From contig NZ_FOQT01000005.1 in NCBI RefSeq assembly GCF_900113805.1, positions 124,001 to 188,000 on the forward strand: a stretch of DNA of 64,000 nucleotides, in the 5' to 3' direction. A program made the translations under genes and the position numbers. Of the stretch, positions 45,827 to 56,024 are shown in pieces. The DNA comes from Halpernia frigidisoli (GTDB lineage Bacteria; Bacteroidota; Bacteroidia; Flavobacteriales; Weeksellaceae). Numbering within the stretch: position 1 is the first letter of the stretch; each line of letters starts with the position of its first letter. Under the pieces are notes generated by a model. It did no database searches, was not told the origin of the DNA, and saw nothing but the letters and a program-made list of their open reading frames with translations.

Positions 45827-46127
45827 TTGTAGATTTCAGGTTTTTTTAAGGGCAAATGGTATCGCCTTTTGGCGTGTATCAGCTTTTCAAAAGTTTTTAC
45901 ACAGCGATTTCATTTAACAAAAATAAGGAAATTTAGATTTGATTTTGTTAGTTAAAATTTTAAATTAGTAAAATTCACATATCTATTTTAAATAGAATGT
46001 GACAATATTTCCGATAAAATTAAGCTCCTTTTGACAATAATTTTATTTAAATGAAAAAACTGTCTAAATTTTTAATGGCATAATTATAGTCAAAACCAAA
46101 ACAGAAACTTTAAAAAAATAATATAAT

Positions 46128-46406
46128 ATGTCAGTAAATTTTAGACCAATTGCAGACCGCGTTTTAATAGAACCAACCGCTGCTGAAACAAAAACCGCTT
46201 CAGGAATTATTATTCCGGACAATGCAAAAGAAAAACCACAGGAAGGAATTGCTGTTGCTGTAGGTAATGGAAACGTTGATGAACCAATGACTGTAAAAGT
46301 TGGTGATAAAGTGCTTTACGGTAAATATTCAGGTTCTGAATTAAAAATTGACGGAAAAGAGTACTTAATTGTTAAAGAATCTGATATTTTAGGAATTCTT
46401 GGTTAA
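46128..46406 (+). CDS. groS: Co-chaperonin GroES
   Basis: 92 residues, the standard lid of the GroEL chamber: [56 protein letters not shown] and ILGILG at the end. It pairs with groEL 84 bp downstream in the usual operon. The 301-bp upstream gap has a TTTTGACAAT stretch near 46030 and much AT, but no CIRCE element and no full -33/-7 pair was seen. Heat-shock control therefore cannot be read here. Confidence 0.96.
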   Translation: MSVNFRPIADRVLIEPTAAETKTASGIIIPDNAKEKPQEGIAVAVGNGNVDEPMTVKVGDKVLYGKYSGSELKIDGKEYLIVKESDILGILG

Positions 46407-46478
46407 GATTTAAATCTTTCCAAAATAAAATCCAAATTAATTTTAAAATAGAATATGACGTTAAAATTTAACGTTTAA

Positions 46479-48113
<1,635 letters not shown>

Positions 48114-48133
48114 TAAAATTCCCCTAATTATAT

Positions 48134-48172
48134 AAAATCTGTTTCATTTTCGAATGAAGCAGATTTTTTTTG
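48134..48172 (+). terminator. Terminator after groEL (copy A)
   Basis: AAAATCTGTTTCATT and AATGAAGCAGATTTT form a stem around TTCG, followed by eight T. Its sequence is almost the same as the terminator at 51899, 3.8 kb away. Confidence 0.85.
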
Positions 48173-48276
48173 TTAATAATTAATAAATCTTTACTCAAAT
48201 TTTATTTCAAGACATTACGGTTTTCCGTAATGTAGTTTTATTTTTTACAATTAGTTTTGATAAAAAATTAAACAAC

Positions 48277-48807
48277 ATGAAAAATATCTTTTTTGCAATC
48301 TTTATGTTTGCTACTTCTTCTATTTTATTTTCTCAAACGAAAGAAGAGATTCAAGAGTCTAAAATAAGACTTGAAAAAATTCAAAAATTAGAATCTCCTA
48401 AAGTATCAAGTCTCACTTCACTTGATGAGTTAAACAACAAAATTGGAACTTCAGCACTAGAATCTGCTAATATCACTCCTTTATTACAAAATCTATATAC
48501 CCGTTCAATAGGAGAAAACATTGATGGAATAACAGATGTTACTGTAAAAAAACCAACTTTGGCAGAATGCCAAGAATTAGCAACAAGAATTTTTTCTCAA
48601 GTACAAAATATGCAAACATTTAGTTCTTCTTTTTCCTCAGTTGTAGAAGAGGCAAAATCGTTTAGAAATCCTATGAAATTAGGCAAAGTTGCTTCATCAA
48701 TGAATTATGCTAAAACTGCTATATCAGTTTTAGGTGAGGAAACTTTATTTCAATCTAAAGCAATCAAAAGCATTATTACAACTCTTCAATCAGCAGGAAA
48801 TCTCTAA
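48277..48807 (+). CDS. Exported protein of the CsgG-like operon, unknown
   Basis: 176 residues, not recognised. Signal peptide MKNIFFAIFMFATSSILFSQ. The mature part is helical with heptad-like spacing (TKEEIQESKIRLEKIQKLES), serine-rich, with no cysteine pair. It is the first of five genes in the same direction with overlaps or gaps of at most 3 bp. The stop overlaps the next start by 1 base (TAATG). It may be the exported substrate or an adaptor of the CsgG-like pore. Function unknown. Confidence 0.7.
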   Translation: MKNIFFAIFMFATSSILFSQTKEEIQESKIRLEKIQKLESPKVSSLTSLDELNNKIGTSALESANITPLLQNLYTRSIGENIDGITDVTVKKPTLAECQELATRIFSQVQNMQTFSSSFSSVVEEAKSFRNPMKLGKVASSMNYAKTAISVLGEETLFQSKAIKSIITTLQSAGNL

Positions 48808-49643
48808 TGAAAAGGATATTATTATTTTTAATGATTATTTTGTCATTTAGCAAAATTTTAGCACAGGAAGATAATAGAATTATAGTTGGTGTAAGTGAAT
48901 TTACAAGTGAAGACAATAGTAAATTTACAAGTTTGGTGACAGAAAAAATTGTAGAAATATTAACCAATTCTAAAAGATTTCGGGTAGTTGACCGAACAAG
49001 TGCGGACAAAGTAAAGGATGAATTAGAATTGCAAAAATCTGAAGCATTTATTGACAGTAAAAATTTAGTAGAACAAGGTGTAAAACTTGCCGCTCAAAAA
49101 ATCATAACTGGCACAATTACAAAAATTCCTGTTTATGCGATGCGAAGTTCGAATGGAAATGTAAATGGATATAAAGCGAGCGTAGCATTTCAAATGAAAA
49201 TTGTTGATGTTGCTTCTGGTCTTAGTACGGATGCAACTAGTTTTGAAGGCAAAGCAAGTGATTTAATGCTTTCACCGGAAAGTGCCGTGCAACAAGCGAT
49301 GAAATCTGTTCAATTAGAAATTATTCAATATTTTAAATTTAATTTTCCTGTACAAGGAAAATTGATTCGGATTTTAGAAAATGATGATAAAACAAAAGTG
49401 AAAGTTTTGTTGAATATCGGGAAAACTAACGGTGTGAATATCGGTGATCGTTTTACAATTGACAAAGTAGAATTGATAGAAGGACAGAAATATCCTCAAA
49501 AGATAGGCGAAGTTGAAGTAAAAAATCTTGCAGGTGAAAATCTTTCAGAAGCATTTTCTGTAGATAAAAAATCGGGAGAAAATATTATTTCAAATTTTTC
49601 TAAAGAAAAGACTTTAGATTGTACTTTAATTATCAAAAAATAA
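48807..49643 (+). CDS. CsgG-like exported protein
   Basis: 278 residues with a signal peptide (MKRILLFLMIILSFSKILAQ). The CsgG-type domain is seen in IIVGVSEFTSEDNSKFTSLV, RFRVVDRTSADKVKDELELQ, KLAAQKIITGTITKI and ESAVQQAMKSVQLEIIQYFK. CsgG proteins form outer-membrane pores that secrete curli or act in related envelope functions. Unlike CsgG it has no lipobox cysteine, so it may be a soluble relative. The C-terminal part (VKVLLNIGKTNGVNIGDRFT) has a domain often found after such modules. It overlaps the upstream gene by 1 base. Confidence 0.75.
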   Translation: MKRILLFLMIILSFSKILAQEDNRIIVGVSEFTSEDNSKFTSLVTEKIVEILTNSKRFRVVDRTSADKVKDELELQKSEAFIDSKNLVEQGVKLAAQKIITGTITKIPVYAMRSSNGNVNGYKASVAFQMKIVDVASGLSTDATSFEGKASDLMLSPESAVQQAMKSVQLEIIQYFKFNFPVQGKLIRILENDDKTKVKVLLNIGKTNGVNIGDRFTIDKVELIEGQKYPQKIGEVEVKNLAGENLSEAFSVDKKSGENIISNFSKEKTLDCTLIIKK

Positions 49644-49646
49644 AAC

Positions 49647-50042
49647 ATGAAATTTAAAATATGTTTTTTTGTAACCTTATTTTTACTTTTTAGCAGTTGC
49701 ACCAATAGAACAAAATCAGATTTTCAATTTATTAGTTTTGATAATGATTCGGTTACTATTAATATAAGCAAAGAAACTCCTGATTACGAAGTTTTTAATC
49801 AACTCCTCTTTCGAGGTTTCCCAAACAGTAACCAAACAATGCCTTTAATTTCAACTTCAGAAAGAGAAATTGAGCAGCAATTTCCACAGTATTTCAATCT
49901 ATTTTTTAAAGAAAATCGCTACAAAACTTTTATTACTTCTTCCACAAAAAATCAAGATGGGAGTTATAGAATTTTGGTAAATACAAAAGCCTTGAAATTA
50001 GATCTGGAACAAAACTCAATCATTAGAAAATTTGGCTATTAA
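49647..50042 (+). CDS. Small lipoprotein of the CsgG-like operon
   Basis: 131 residues, with signal KFKICFFVTLFLLFSSC giving a lipobox (FSSC), so a lipoprotein. The mature part has no recognised domain and ends LEQNSIIRKFGY. The gene is 3 bp after the CsgG-like stop and 2 bp before the next start. It may anchor or plug the complex. Function unknown. Confidence 0.7.
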   Translation: MKFKICFFVTLFLLFSSCTNRTKSDFQFISFDNDSVTINISKETPDYEVFNQLLFRGFPNSNQTMPLISTSEREIEQQFPQYFNLFFKENRYKTFITSSTKNQDGSYRILVNTKALKLDLEQNSIIRKFGY

Positions 50043-50044
50043 AA

Positions 50045-50935
50045 ATGAAAAAATATTACAAAAAAATATCATTAATACTGTTATGCTTTTTTTCAATGTT
50101 AAGAATTGAAGCGCAAGGAACTACAAGCAATGTACAATCTGTTCAGCCAAAAATAATGGTGATTCCTTGTGTGAAAGAAGGTGAAGATTTACGTACTATT
50201 TTGGAAAGCGACGTCAATAAAAGAATTGCGATTACAAAAATTAAAGAAGCATTTGACTCAAGAGGCTTTACAACTGTAGATTTTGTTGCAAAACTAAAAT
50301 CTGCAAAAGACAATAATATTTTTACTTCAGAAAATCAAACTGACATTAAAGATCAAATTGTCCAAATGTCGGGTGCCGATATTTATGTGCAAGCAGAAAT
50401 TAGTGATCTTCACAGCAGTAGCGGAAATTCTGTCACCGTTGTAATGACTGCTTACGAAGCTTCCACAGGAAATTCCCTCTCTAATAAAGTTGGGGAAAGT
50501 GGTAAATTTTACACAGATGATTTTGGTAAATTAGCATCAAAATCAGTTGAAAGTGTGTCGCAGGAATTCTTAAATGTGATGCAAAATAAATTCACCGATA
50601 TAGTAAATAATGGTAAATCATTAAACATCGATATTAGTTTTGCACAAGGTTCTGCTTATAAAATGTCCACAGAAGTAGCCCCAGAAAATCTACCACTTTC
50701 CGATCAAATTGAAGAATGGATGGAAAAAAATGCCTACAAAAACAACTATCATATCCAAGGAACTACAGATATGAGAATGATTTTAGATGATGTGAAAATT
50801 CCATTAAAAGATGCTAATGGAAAAAACTATAATCCCAACAAATTTGCTTTAGAAATTTTTAAATTTTTTAAAAGTCTGAATATGCAAACTGAGAAAGACA
50901 TCAAGGGAAATACCATTTATATTACCATAAAATAA
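50045..50935 (+). CDS. DUF6175-like exported protein
   Basis: 296 residues with a signal peptide (MKKYYKKISLILLCFFSMLR). The body matches the DUF6175 pattern as I recall it: IMVIPCVKEGEDLRTIL, then ITKIKEAFDSRGFTTVDFVA, VQMSGADIYVQAEISDLHSS and a C-terminal ALEIFKFFKSLNMQTEKDIK. The middle is of CsgG/FlgO-like alpha-beta type (ADIYVQAEI as the conserved strand). It starts 2 bp after the lipoprotein stop and ends overlapping the next gene by 1 base, so the five genes are one unit. Function unknown. Confidence 0.7.
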   Translation: MKKYYKKISLILLCFFSMLRIEAQGTTSNVQSVQPKIMVIPCVKEGEDLRTILESDVNKRIAITKIKEAFDSRGFTTVDFVAKLKSAKDNNIFTSENQTDIKDQIVQMSGADIYVQAEISDLHSSSGNSVTVVMTAYEASTGNSLSNKVGESGKFYTDDFGKLASKSVESVSQEFLNVMQNKFTDIVNNGKSLNIDISFAQGSAYKMSTEVAPENLPLSDQIEEWMEKNAYKNNYHIQGTTDMRMILDDVKIPLKDANGKNYNPNKFALEIFKFFKSLNMQTEKDIKGNTIYITIK

Positions 50936-51879
50936 TGAAAATAACTAAAATTCTCTTCTTGTCTTTTTTACTCTTTAATATATTAGGATTTGCTCAAAAC
51001 CAGAATGATATAGGAAAAATACAACTCGCTATCTTTTTTAATATAGACCAGCAAAATAAATTTGAGCCAGAAATTCTAGAAAAAATAGAAGGAAAACTAT
51101 CACAATTATTATCAAACTACGCCATTGCTTCTACAAGTTATAACAACGGTTTGTTGCTTGAACCCAATATCATCATCAATGGAAATGACATAGTAGAAGG
51201 TGGCATGCAAAACATTAACGTTACAAATATCACGCTTCAACTAAAAATAAAGCAAGACCAAAGCAATGTCTTGTTTACTTCTTTTTCAAAAACACTTAAA
51301 GGAACCGGAAGGACGCAAGAACTCGCTTTAAACAATGCAATAAATTCTTTGTCGCCCAGTGATCCTTTACTCATTAATTTCATTAATTCTGGCACAGAAA
51401 AAATATTAAAATATTACGAAGAAAATTGCACCCAAATTATTAATAAATCCTCAACCTTAGAAAAATCAGGAAATTATGAAGAATCTCTTGCACTGCTTTT
51501 GTCAATACCAGAATCAGCATCCTGTTACAAAACTGCGCAAAATAAATCATTGTCAACCTACAAAAATTTTCAAAAAATGAATTGCACGGCCTTGATAATG
51601 CAAGCCAAAATCTCAATTGCAGAAAAAGATTTCAATAGCGCATTTACAATTCTTTCTGATATTGAAAATACTTCTCCATGTTCGTCAGAAAGTATTTCTC
51701 TAATTAAAAACATTGAAGCCAAAATTTCAGCAGAAGACAAAAAACAGTGGGATCTTCAACTAAAAATGTATAATGATGCCGTATCTCTGGAAAAGAACAG
51801 AATAAATGCCATCAAGGAAATTGCAGTTGCTTTTTATAAAAGCCAGAAACGAACAAACAATCTTATCATAGTTAGGTGA
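50935..51879 (+). CDS. Exported protein with helical repeat C terminus, unknown
   Basis: 314 residues with a signal peptide (MKITKILFLSFLLFNILGFA). The first half has alternating beta strands (KIQLAIFFNIDQQNKFEPEI; LLEPNIIINGNDIVEGG), reminiscent of the other members. The second half has paired cysteines and helices like a TPR-type repeat (SGNYEESLALLLSIPESASC; AEKDFNSAFTILSDIENTSP). It is the last gene of the operon, overlapping the DUF6175-like gene by 1 base and followed by a terminator 20 bp later. Function unknown. Confidence 0.65.
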   Translation: MKITKILFLSFLLFNILGFAQNQNDIGKIQLAIFFNIDQQNKFEPEILEKIEGKLSQLLSNYAIASTSYNNGLLLEPNIIINGNDIVEGGMQNINVTNITLQLKIKQDQSNVLFTSFSKTLKGTGRTQELALNNAINSLSPSDPLLINFINSGTEKILKYYEENCTQIINKSSTLEKSGNYEESLALLLSIPESASCYKTAQNKSLSTYKNFQKMNCTALIMQAKISIAEKDFNSAFTILSDIENTSPCSSESISLIKNIEAKISAEDKKQWDLQLKMYNDAVSLEKNRINAIKEIAVAFYKSQKRTNNLIIVR

Positions 51880-51898
51880 CTATAACCAACAGTTTTAA

Positions 51899-51937
51899 GA
51901 ATCTGCTTCATTTTCGAATGAGGCAGATTTTTTTTTG
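51899..51937 (+). terminator. Terminator after the five-gene operon (copy B)
   Basis: ATCTGCTTCATT and AATGAGGCAGAT form a stem around TTCG, followed by nine T. It differs from the groEL terminator at 48134 at only about two stem positions, and the T-run and following GTTAA agree too. Confidence 0.85.
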
Positions 51938-52010
51938 TTAAATTTAACTTATTATCAAACTAAAAAATTATAAATCCCGTTTCTAAAGTATTAATATATC
52001 AGTAAAATCC

Positions 52011-52754
52011 ATGAAAAAAACTCTTTTAATAGCATCTGCCCTTTTAGCTTTAAATCTTAGCGCGCAGCAAGAAAGTTCAGAAAAAATGAATATTGTAAAA
52101 ACCAATGTCACAGCCTACATTTTTAAAAATATCAACTTATCTTACGAAAGATCTTTCAACAGATGGTTTTCCATGAATTTGGGATTTGGAACTGTGCCAG
52201 AAGGAAAAGTGCCATTTTTAAATAGTTTTTTAGATGATAGCGACAGACAAAAAATAAATAATTTACAAGTAAAAGCCTCAAATTTTACCGTTGAACCACG
52301 CTTTTATATTGGGCAGGGTTACGGCAAAGGCTTTTATTTCGCACCTTATTACCGCTATTCAAAAGTCACTTCCAACACTTTTGATTTTGTCTACGACTAT
52401 CAACCAATTAACGGCGTTACCTTCCCTATTCCGCTAAAAGGTTTTGGCGACACCACTGGAAACAGCGGCGGATTAATGGTTGGGACACAATTATTCTTAA
52501 CTAAAAGTCAAAACTTAGTCTTAGATTTTTGGATCGCCGGCGCGCATTACGGCGTTGGAAAAGGAGATTTTGACCTTACAACAGACCAAACTTTAACCCC
52601 GGAAATGCAGGCAAAATTGAAACAGGAAATTGATGATTTAAATGTCCCTTTCGTGCAATATACCACCACCACCAATCCTCACGGCGCGCATATCGATGTT
52701 AGCGGACCTTGGGCTGGCTTCAGAAGTGGAATATCTTTAGGATTTAGATTTTAA
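52011..52754 (+). CDS. Outer-membrane beta-barrel protein (DUF3575-like)
   Basis: 247 residues with a signal peptide (MKKTLLIASALLALNLSAQ). The mature part is beta-rich, with strands ending in aromatic residues and a final RSGISLGFRF, the usual end of an outer-membrane barrel. NLSYERSFNRWFSMNLGFGT and GFYFAPYYRYSKVTSNTF look like DUF3575 family sequences. Role unknown. The gene is single, followed by a terminator. Confidence 0.75.
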   Translation: MKKTLLIASALLALNLSAQQESSEKMNIVKTNVTAYIFKNINLSYERSFNRWFSMNLGFGTVPEGKVPFLNSFLDDSDRQKINNLQVKASNFTVEPRFYIGQGYGKGFYFAPYYRYSKVTSNTFDFVYDYQPINGVTFPIPLKGFGDTTGNSGGLMVGTQLFLTKSQNLVLDFWIAGAHYGVGKGDFDLTTDQTLTPEMQAKLKQEIDDLNVPFVQYTTTTNPHGAHIDVSGPWAGFRSGISLGFRF

Positions 52755-52760
52755 AATATT

Positions 52761-52790
52761 AAAACCGTTCATAATTTGAATGGTTTTTTT
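52761..52790 (+). terminator. Terminator of the DUF3575-like gene
   Basis: AAACCGTTC pairs with GAATGGTTT (52762-52786, one G-T pair), followed by a T-run. It is 7 bp after the stop. Confidence 0.75.
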
Positions 52791-52794
52791 CTTT

Positions 52795-52907
52795 AGAAGC
52801 AAGAAGTTTACTTTATATATCGAAGACCCGTCCGGCTATCCATTCCAATCTTTTTTTTTCGTCAAATGCACGAAAAAAAAAAAGGATTTCCATTTCTATC
52901 CGGGCTA
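52795..52907 (+). repeat. Dispersed hairpin repeat, copy 2
   Basis: AGAAGCAAGAAG start, CCCGTCCGGCTATCCATT, AATCTTTTTTTTTCG, hairpin, then GGATTTCCATTTCTATCCGG. A 76-codon frame crosses this repeat (52780-53010) but is not a gene. Confidence 0.75.
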
Positions 52908-53006
52908 CAAAGTCAATGATTTCTTCTTCAAAGAGATGAATAAAAGTATTGAAACTTATGTATATTTGAATATCGAAGAAAATATCTTTAAATTAAAAAA
53001 AAGAAA

Positions 53007-54050
53007 ATGAGGAAATTTTATTATTTAATAGTACTATTTTCAACTTTGCTTTACTCTCAAGATAAAATTGAGGCCGGCAAAAAAGTTGAAGAAGGAATCT
53101 CCTTTCACGATGCGGGAAAATTCAACGAAGCGATAGCAAAATATGATGAAGCATTAAATCTGGATAAGGATAATTTATTTGCTTTGACTGAAAAGGCAAT
53201 GTCTTTAGAATCATCTACAAAATATGATGATGCGATAGAAATTTGTAAACATATTTTTCAGATGTATCCAAATGAAGATAATAAAACAGTTTATTTAACA
53301 TATGGAAATTCTCTCGATAAATTTGGTAAATCAGATTTAGCAATAAAAATATACGATAGCGGCCTGATAAAATTTCCGAACTATTACCAGCTATATTATA
53401 ATAAAGCAATAGCATTATTTAATTTAAAACAAAATGACAAAGCAATAAAAGCATTTCAGAAAGCTACGGAACTAAATCCAGATCATGCAAGCTCATTTAA
53501 TGCATTGGCTATTTTAGATTCTTCCAATAGAATTGCGTCAATATTAGCTTCAGGCAGATATCTCGTTTTAGATAATAAAACATCCAGAGCAAAAGGAAAT
53601 TTAGACGCTGTCATTTCACTGATGAAAAAAGGCGTATCGCAGAAGGAAGATAAATCAATCTCACTATCGATTGATGAAGAAACATTAAAAAACATTGATA
53701 AAAAACAGAAAACTGAAAATGATTTTTCTTCTGTAGATTTAGCTCTTTCCATGGCAGCTGCATTGGATTTTGATGAAAAAAATAAAGATCAATCTGAAAT
53801 CCAAAAATTTGCTGAAAAATTTAAAACAATTACTTTAGTTATGGATGAAGTGAAGAAAAACAAAAAAGGATATTACTGGGAATTTTTAGCGCCATATTTT
53901 ATTGAAATGAATAAGAAAAATCTAATTGAACCTTTTGCAAATGTCATTTACTTATCATCCCAAAATAAAGAAGCAACTGAATACGCCGAAAAAAATTCAG
54001 ATAAAATAAAAGAATTTTACAACTGGTCGAAGAACTATAATTGGAAATAA
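53007..54050 (+). CDS. TPR-repeat exported protein
   Basis: 347 residues with a short signal (MRKFYYLIVLFSTLLYSQ). TPR units run from about 22 to 180: EGISFHDAGKFNEAIAKYDE, ALTEKAMSLESSTKYDDAIE, LDKFGKSDLAIKIYDSGLIK and ALFNLKQNDKAIKAFQKATE. The rest is helical, with FAEKFKTITLVMDE. TPR proteins mediate protein contacts. The partner is unknown. The gene stands alone between the repeat and the ABC exporter. Confidence 0.85.
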   Translation: MRKFYYLIVLFSTLLYSQDKIEAGKKVEEGISFHDAGKFNEAIAKYDEALNLDKDNLFALTEKAMSLESSTKYDDAIEICKHIFQMYPNEDNKTVYLTYGNSLDKFGKSDLAIKIYDSGLIKFPNYYQLYYNKAIALFNLKQNDKAIKAFQKATELNPDHASSFNALAILDSSNRIASILASGRYLVLDNKTSRAKGNLDAVISLMKKGVSQKEDKSISLSIDEETLKNIDKKQKTENDFSSVDLALSMAAALDFDEKNKDQSEIQKFAEKFKTITLVMDEVKKNKKGYYWEFLAPYFIEMNKKNLIEPFANVIYLSSQNKEATEYAEKNSDKIKEFYNWSKNYNWK

Positions 54051-54211
54051 AAACACTTCTATACAACAAATACCAATTTTTAGTTATAAACCGCAACATC
54101 ATTAACTCGCATAAGATTTAACATTCTCCAAAAATTAACGTCAAAGAGTTACAAAAACATTCCATGAAAATTCTCACTCTTTTATGCCTTTCATTTTTTA
54201 CCATAAATTTT

Positions 54212-55951
54212 CTAAACTTCTTCTTCAACTTTAAGTTGTCCTTGGTAAAGTTTCGAATAATACCCATTCTCAGCCAAAAGTTCAATGTGTGTTCCTGCTT
54301 CCACAATTTTACCATCATCCATCACGATAATTTTATCCGCATTCACAATTGTTGAAAGTCGGTGCGCAATAATAATTGAAGTTCTGTTTTTGGTGATTTT
54401 TTCCGTCGCTTTTTGGATCAGTTTTTCACTTTCAATATCTACTGACGAAGTCGCTTCATCTAAAATTAAGATTTTTGGATCAGAAAGGTAAGCACGTAAA
54501 AATGACAATAATTGTCTTTGCCCAAGGGAAATAGAAGAACCTCTTTCACTCACGACAAAATCATAACCGCCGGGTAAACTTTCAATAAAATCATCTACTT
54601 CAATATCTTTTGCAACGGCTTTTATTTTTTCTAAAGTGACACTTTCATCACCAAAAGAAAGATTTTCAAAAACCGTTCCGTGAAATAAGAAAACATCCTG
54701 CAAAACCACACCAATATGTTCCCGAAGATTATAAAGTTCGTAATCTTTCAGATTAACATCATCCAGTAAAATTTTACCGGAATTAATATCATAAAGTCTG
54801 GTAATTAAACTGATGATTGTGGATTTTCCTGCGCCAGTTGCACCAACAATTGCGACAGTTTCACCCGGATTTACCTTAAAACTAATACCTTTTAAAACCT
54901 CCTGCTTCTCATCATAAGAAAAATAGACATCCTTAAACTCAATTTTTCCGTCAAAAGTATCTTTACTAACTTTTCCTAAATTGGGCATTTCAAAATTTTC
55001 ATCCATCACTCCCAAAACACGTTCAGCGCCAACCAAGCCTCGTTGGATATTATTAAAACGATCCGCAATTTGTCTTAAAGGACGAATTAACATAGAAATA
55101 TATTGAATAAAAGCAATGATCTCACCCGGAAAAATTTTAATATAACCACCGTAAAATAAAATTAAACCAATAAAAACGGAAGAAATTAATTCTACAACAG
55201 GAAAAAACAAAGAGAAAATATAGACCGTTCTTAAAAGCGCACTTTTTAGACTGATATTAATATCGTCAAACTTTTTAAATTCTGCGTCTTGTCTATTGAA
55301 AACCTGAATAATCGACATTCCAGACAATCGTTCCTGCACAAAACTATTTTGCGTCGCCGTCCAAGTTCGCTCATCACCAAAGGCTTTCTTCAATCTTTTC
55401 TGGAAAAATCTTGTAATGACAACCATCAAAGGCAAAATGGCCAAAGAGATATAACTCAAGTGAACATTGACCAAAAACATCGCGACCAAAACAAAAACTA
55501 TTCTTAAAACATCGCCGAAAACCATCAAAAAACCGTCTGTATAAACTGTGGAAATCGTCTCAACATCACTCACAGCACGCGTAACCAATTGACCGATCGG
55601 GGTTTTATCAAAAAAAGAGGTTTTAAAATAAATGAGTTTATGATAAAGTCGTTCTCGAATATCCCGAATTACATTTTGCGAAATAAAGTTTGAAAAATAA
55701 ACAAGAAAAAAATTAAGAATAGATTCCGCAAAAACCAGCGCAATTAAAATATAAATATGCGGCATCAATTTCGAAAAGTCCCTTGATTTTATGATGTCAT
55801 CATCTACCACATTCATCGTCAAAAAAGGACGGTAAACCGACACTACCGCCAACAATATGGAAATGAACAGCGTGAAAATAAACCACGACCGAAATTTCAT
55901 CCCGATCTTAAAAAGTCTTTTTAGAATTGTGCCCGTGCTCTGTTCTTTCAT
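54212..55951 (-). CDS. ABC-type exporter, fused permease and ATPase
   Basis: 579 residues from the ATG at 55949-55951; an upstream ATG adds 6 residues. Six membrane helices lie in residues 1-310 (WFIFTLFISILLAVVSVYRP, LVYFSNFI, IVFVLVAMFLVNVHL and others). The ATPase part has Walker A VGATGAGKST, signature ISLGQRQLLSF (Leu-Gly-Gln in place of Ser-Gly-Gly-Gln) and Walker B ILILDEATSSVD. The layout is that of MsbA/YheH-type half-transporters, which work as dimers. The substrate is unknown. The LGQ signature occurs in related half-transporters, so it is not a defect. Confidence 0.92.
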   Translation of the reverse strand: MKEQSTGTILKRLFKIGMKFRSWFIFTLFISILLAVVSVYRPFLTMNVVDDDIIKSRDFSKLMPHIYILIALVFAESILNFFLVYFSNFISQNVIRDIRERLYHKLIYFKTSFFDKTPIGQLVTRAVSDVETISTVYTDGFLMVFGDVLRIVFVLVAMFLVNVHLSYISLAILPLMVVITRFFQKRLKKAFGDERTWTATQNSFVQERLSGMSIIQVFNRQDAEFKKFDDINISLKSALLRTVYIFSLFFPVVELISSVFIGLILFYGGYIKIFPGEIIAFIQYISMLIRPLRQIADRFNNIQRGLVGAERVLGVMDENFEMPNLGKVSKDTFDGKIEFKDVYFSYDEKQEVLKGISFKVNPGETVAIVGATGAGKSTIISLITRLYDINSGKILLDDVNLKDYELYNLREHIGVVLQDVFLFHGTVFENLSFGDESVTLEKIKAVAKDIEVDDFIESLPGGYDFVVSERGSSISLGQRQLLSFLRAYLSDPKILILDEATSSVDIESEKLIQKATEKITKNRTSIIIAHRLSTIVNADKIIVMDDGKIVEAGTHIELLAENGYYSKLYQGQLKVEEEV

Positions 55952-56024
55952 TGTCGCAAAGTTACGCAAACAATAAAACTTTCACAATCGACGGAATCTA
56001 TATTTTCAGTCAAAAAAAGTAAAA

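Noticed and set aside
45827-46127. CIRCE heat-shock operator before groES
   Set aside because: The CIRCE inverted repeat TTAGCACTC was looked for and not found in the 300-bp gap.
52780-53010. Plus-strand frame of 76 residues before the TPR gene
   Set aside because: It runs through a dispersed hairpin repeat with poly-F and poly-K stretches and ends in the TPR start; not a gene.
54512-54545. Defective ABC signature motif (LGQ instead of SGGQ)
   Set aside because: Related half-transporters such as YheH have a similar variant, and all other ATPase motifs are intact.
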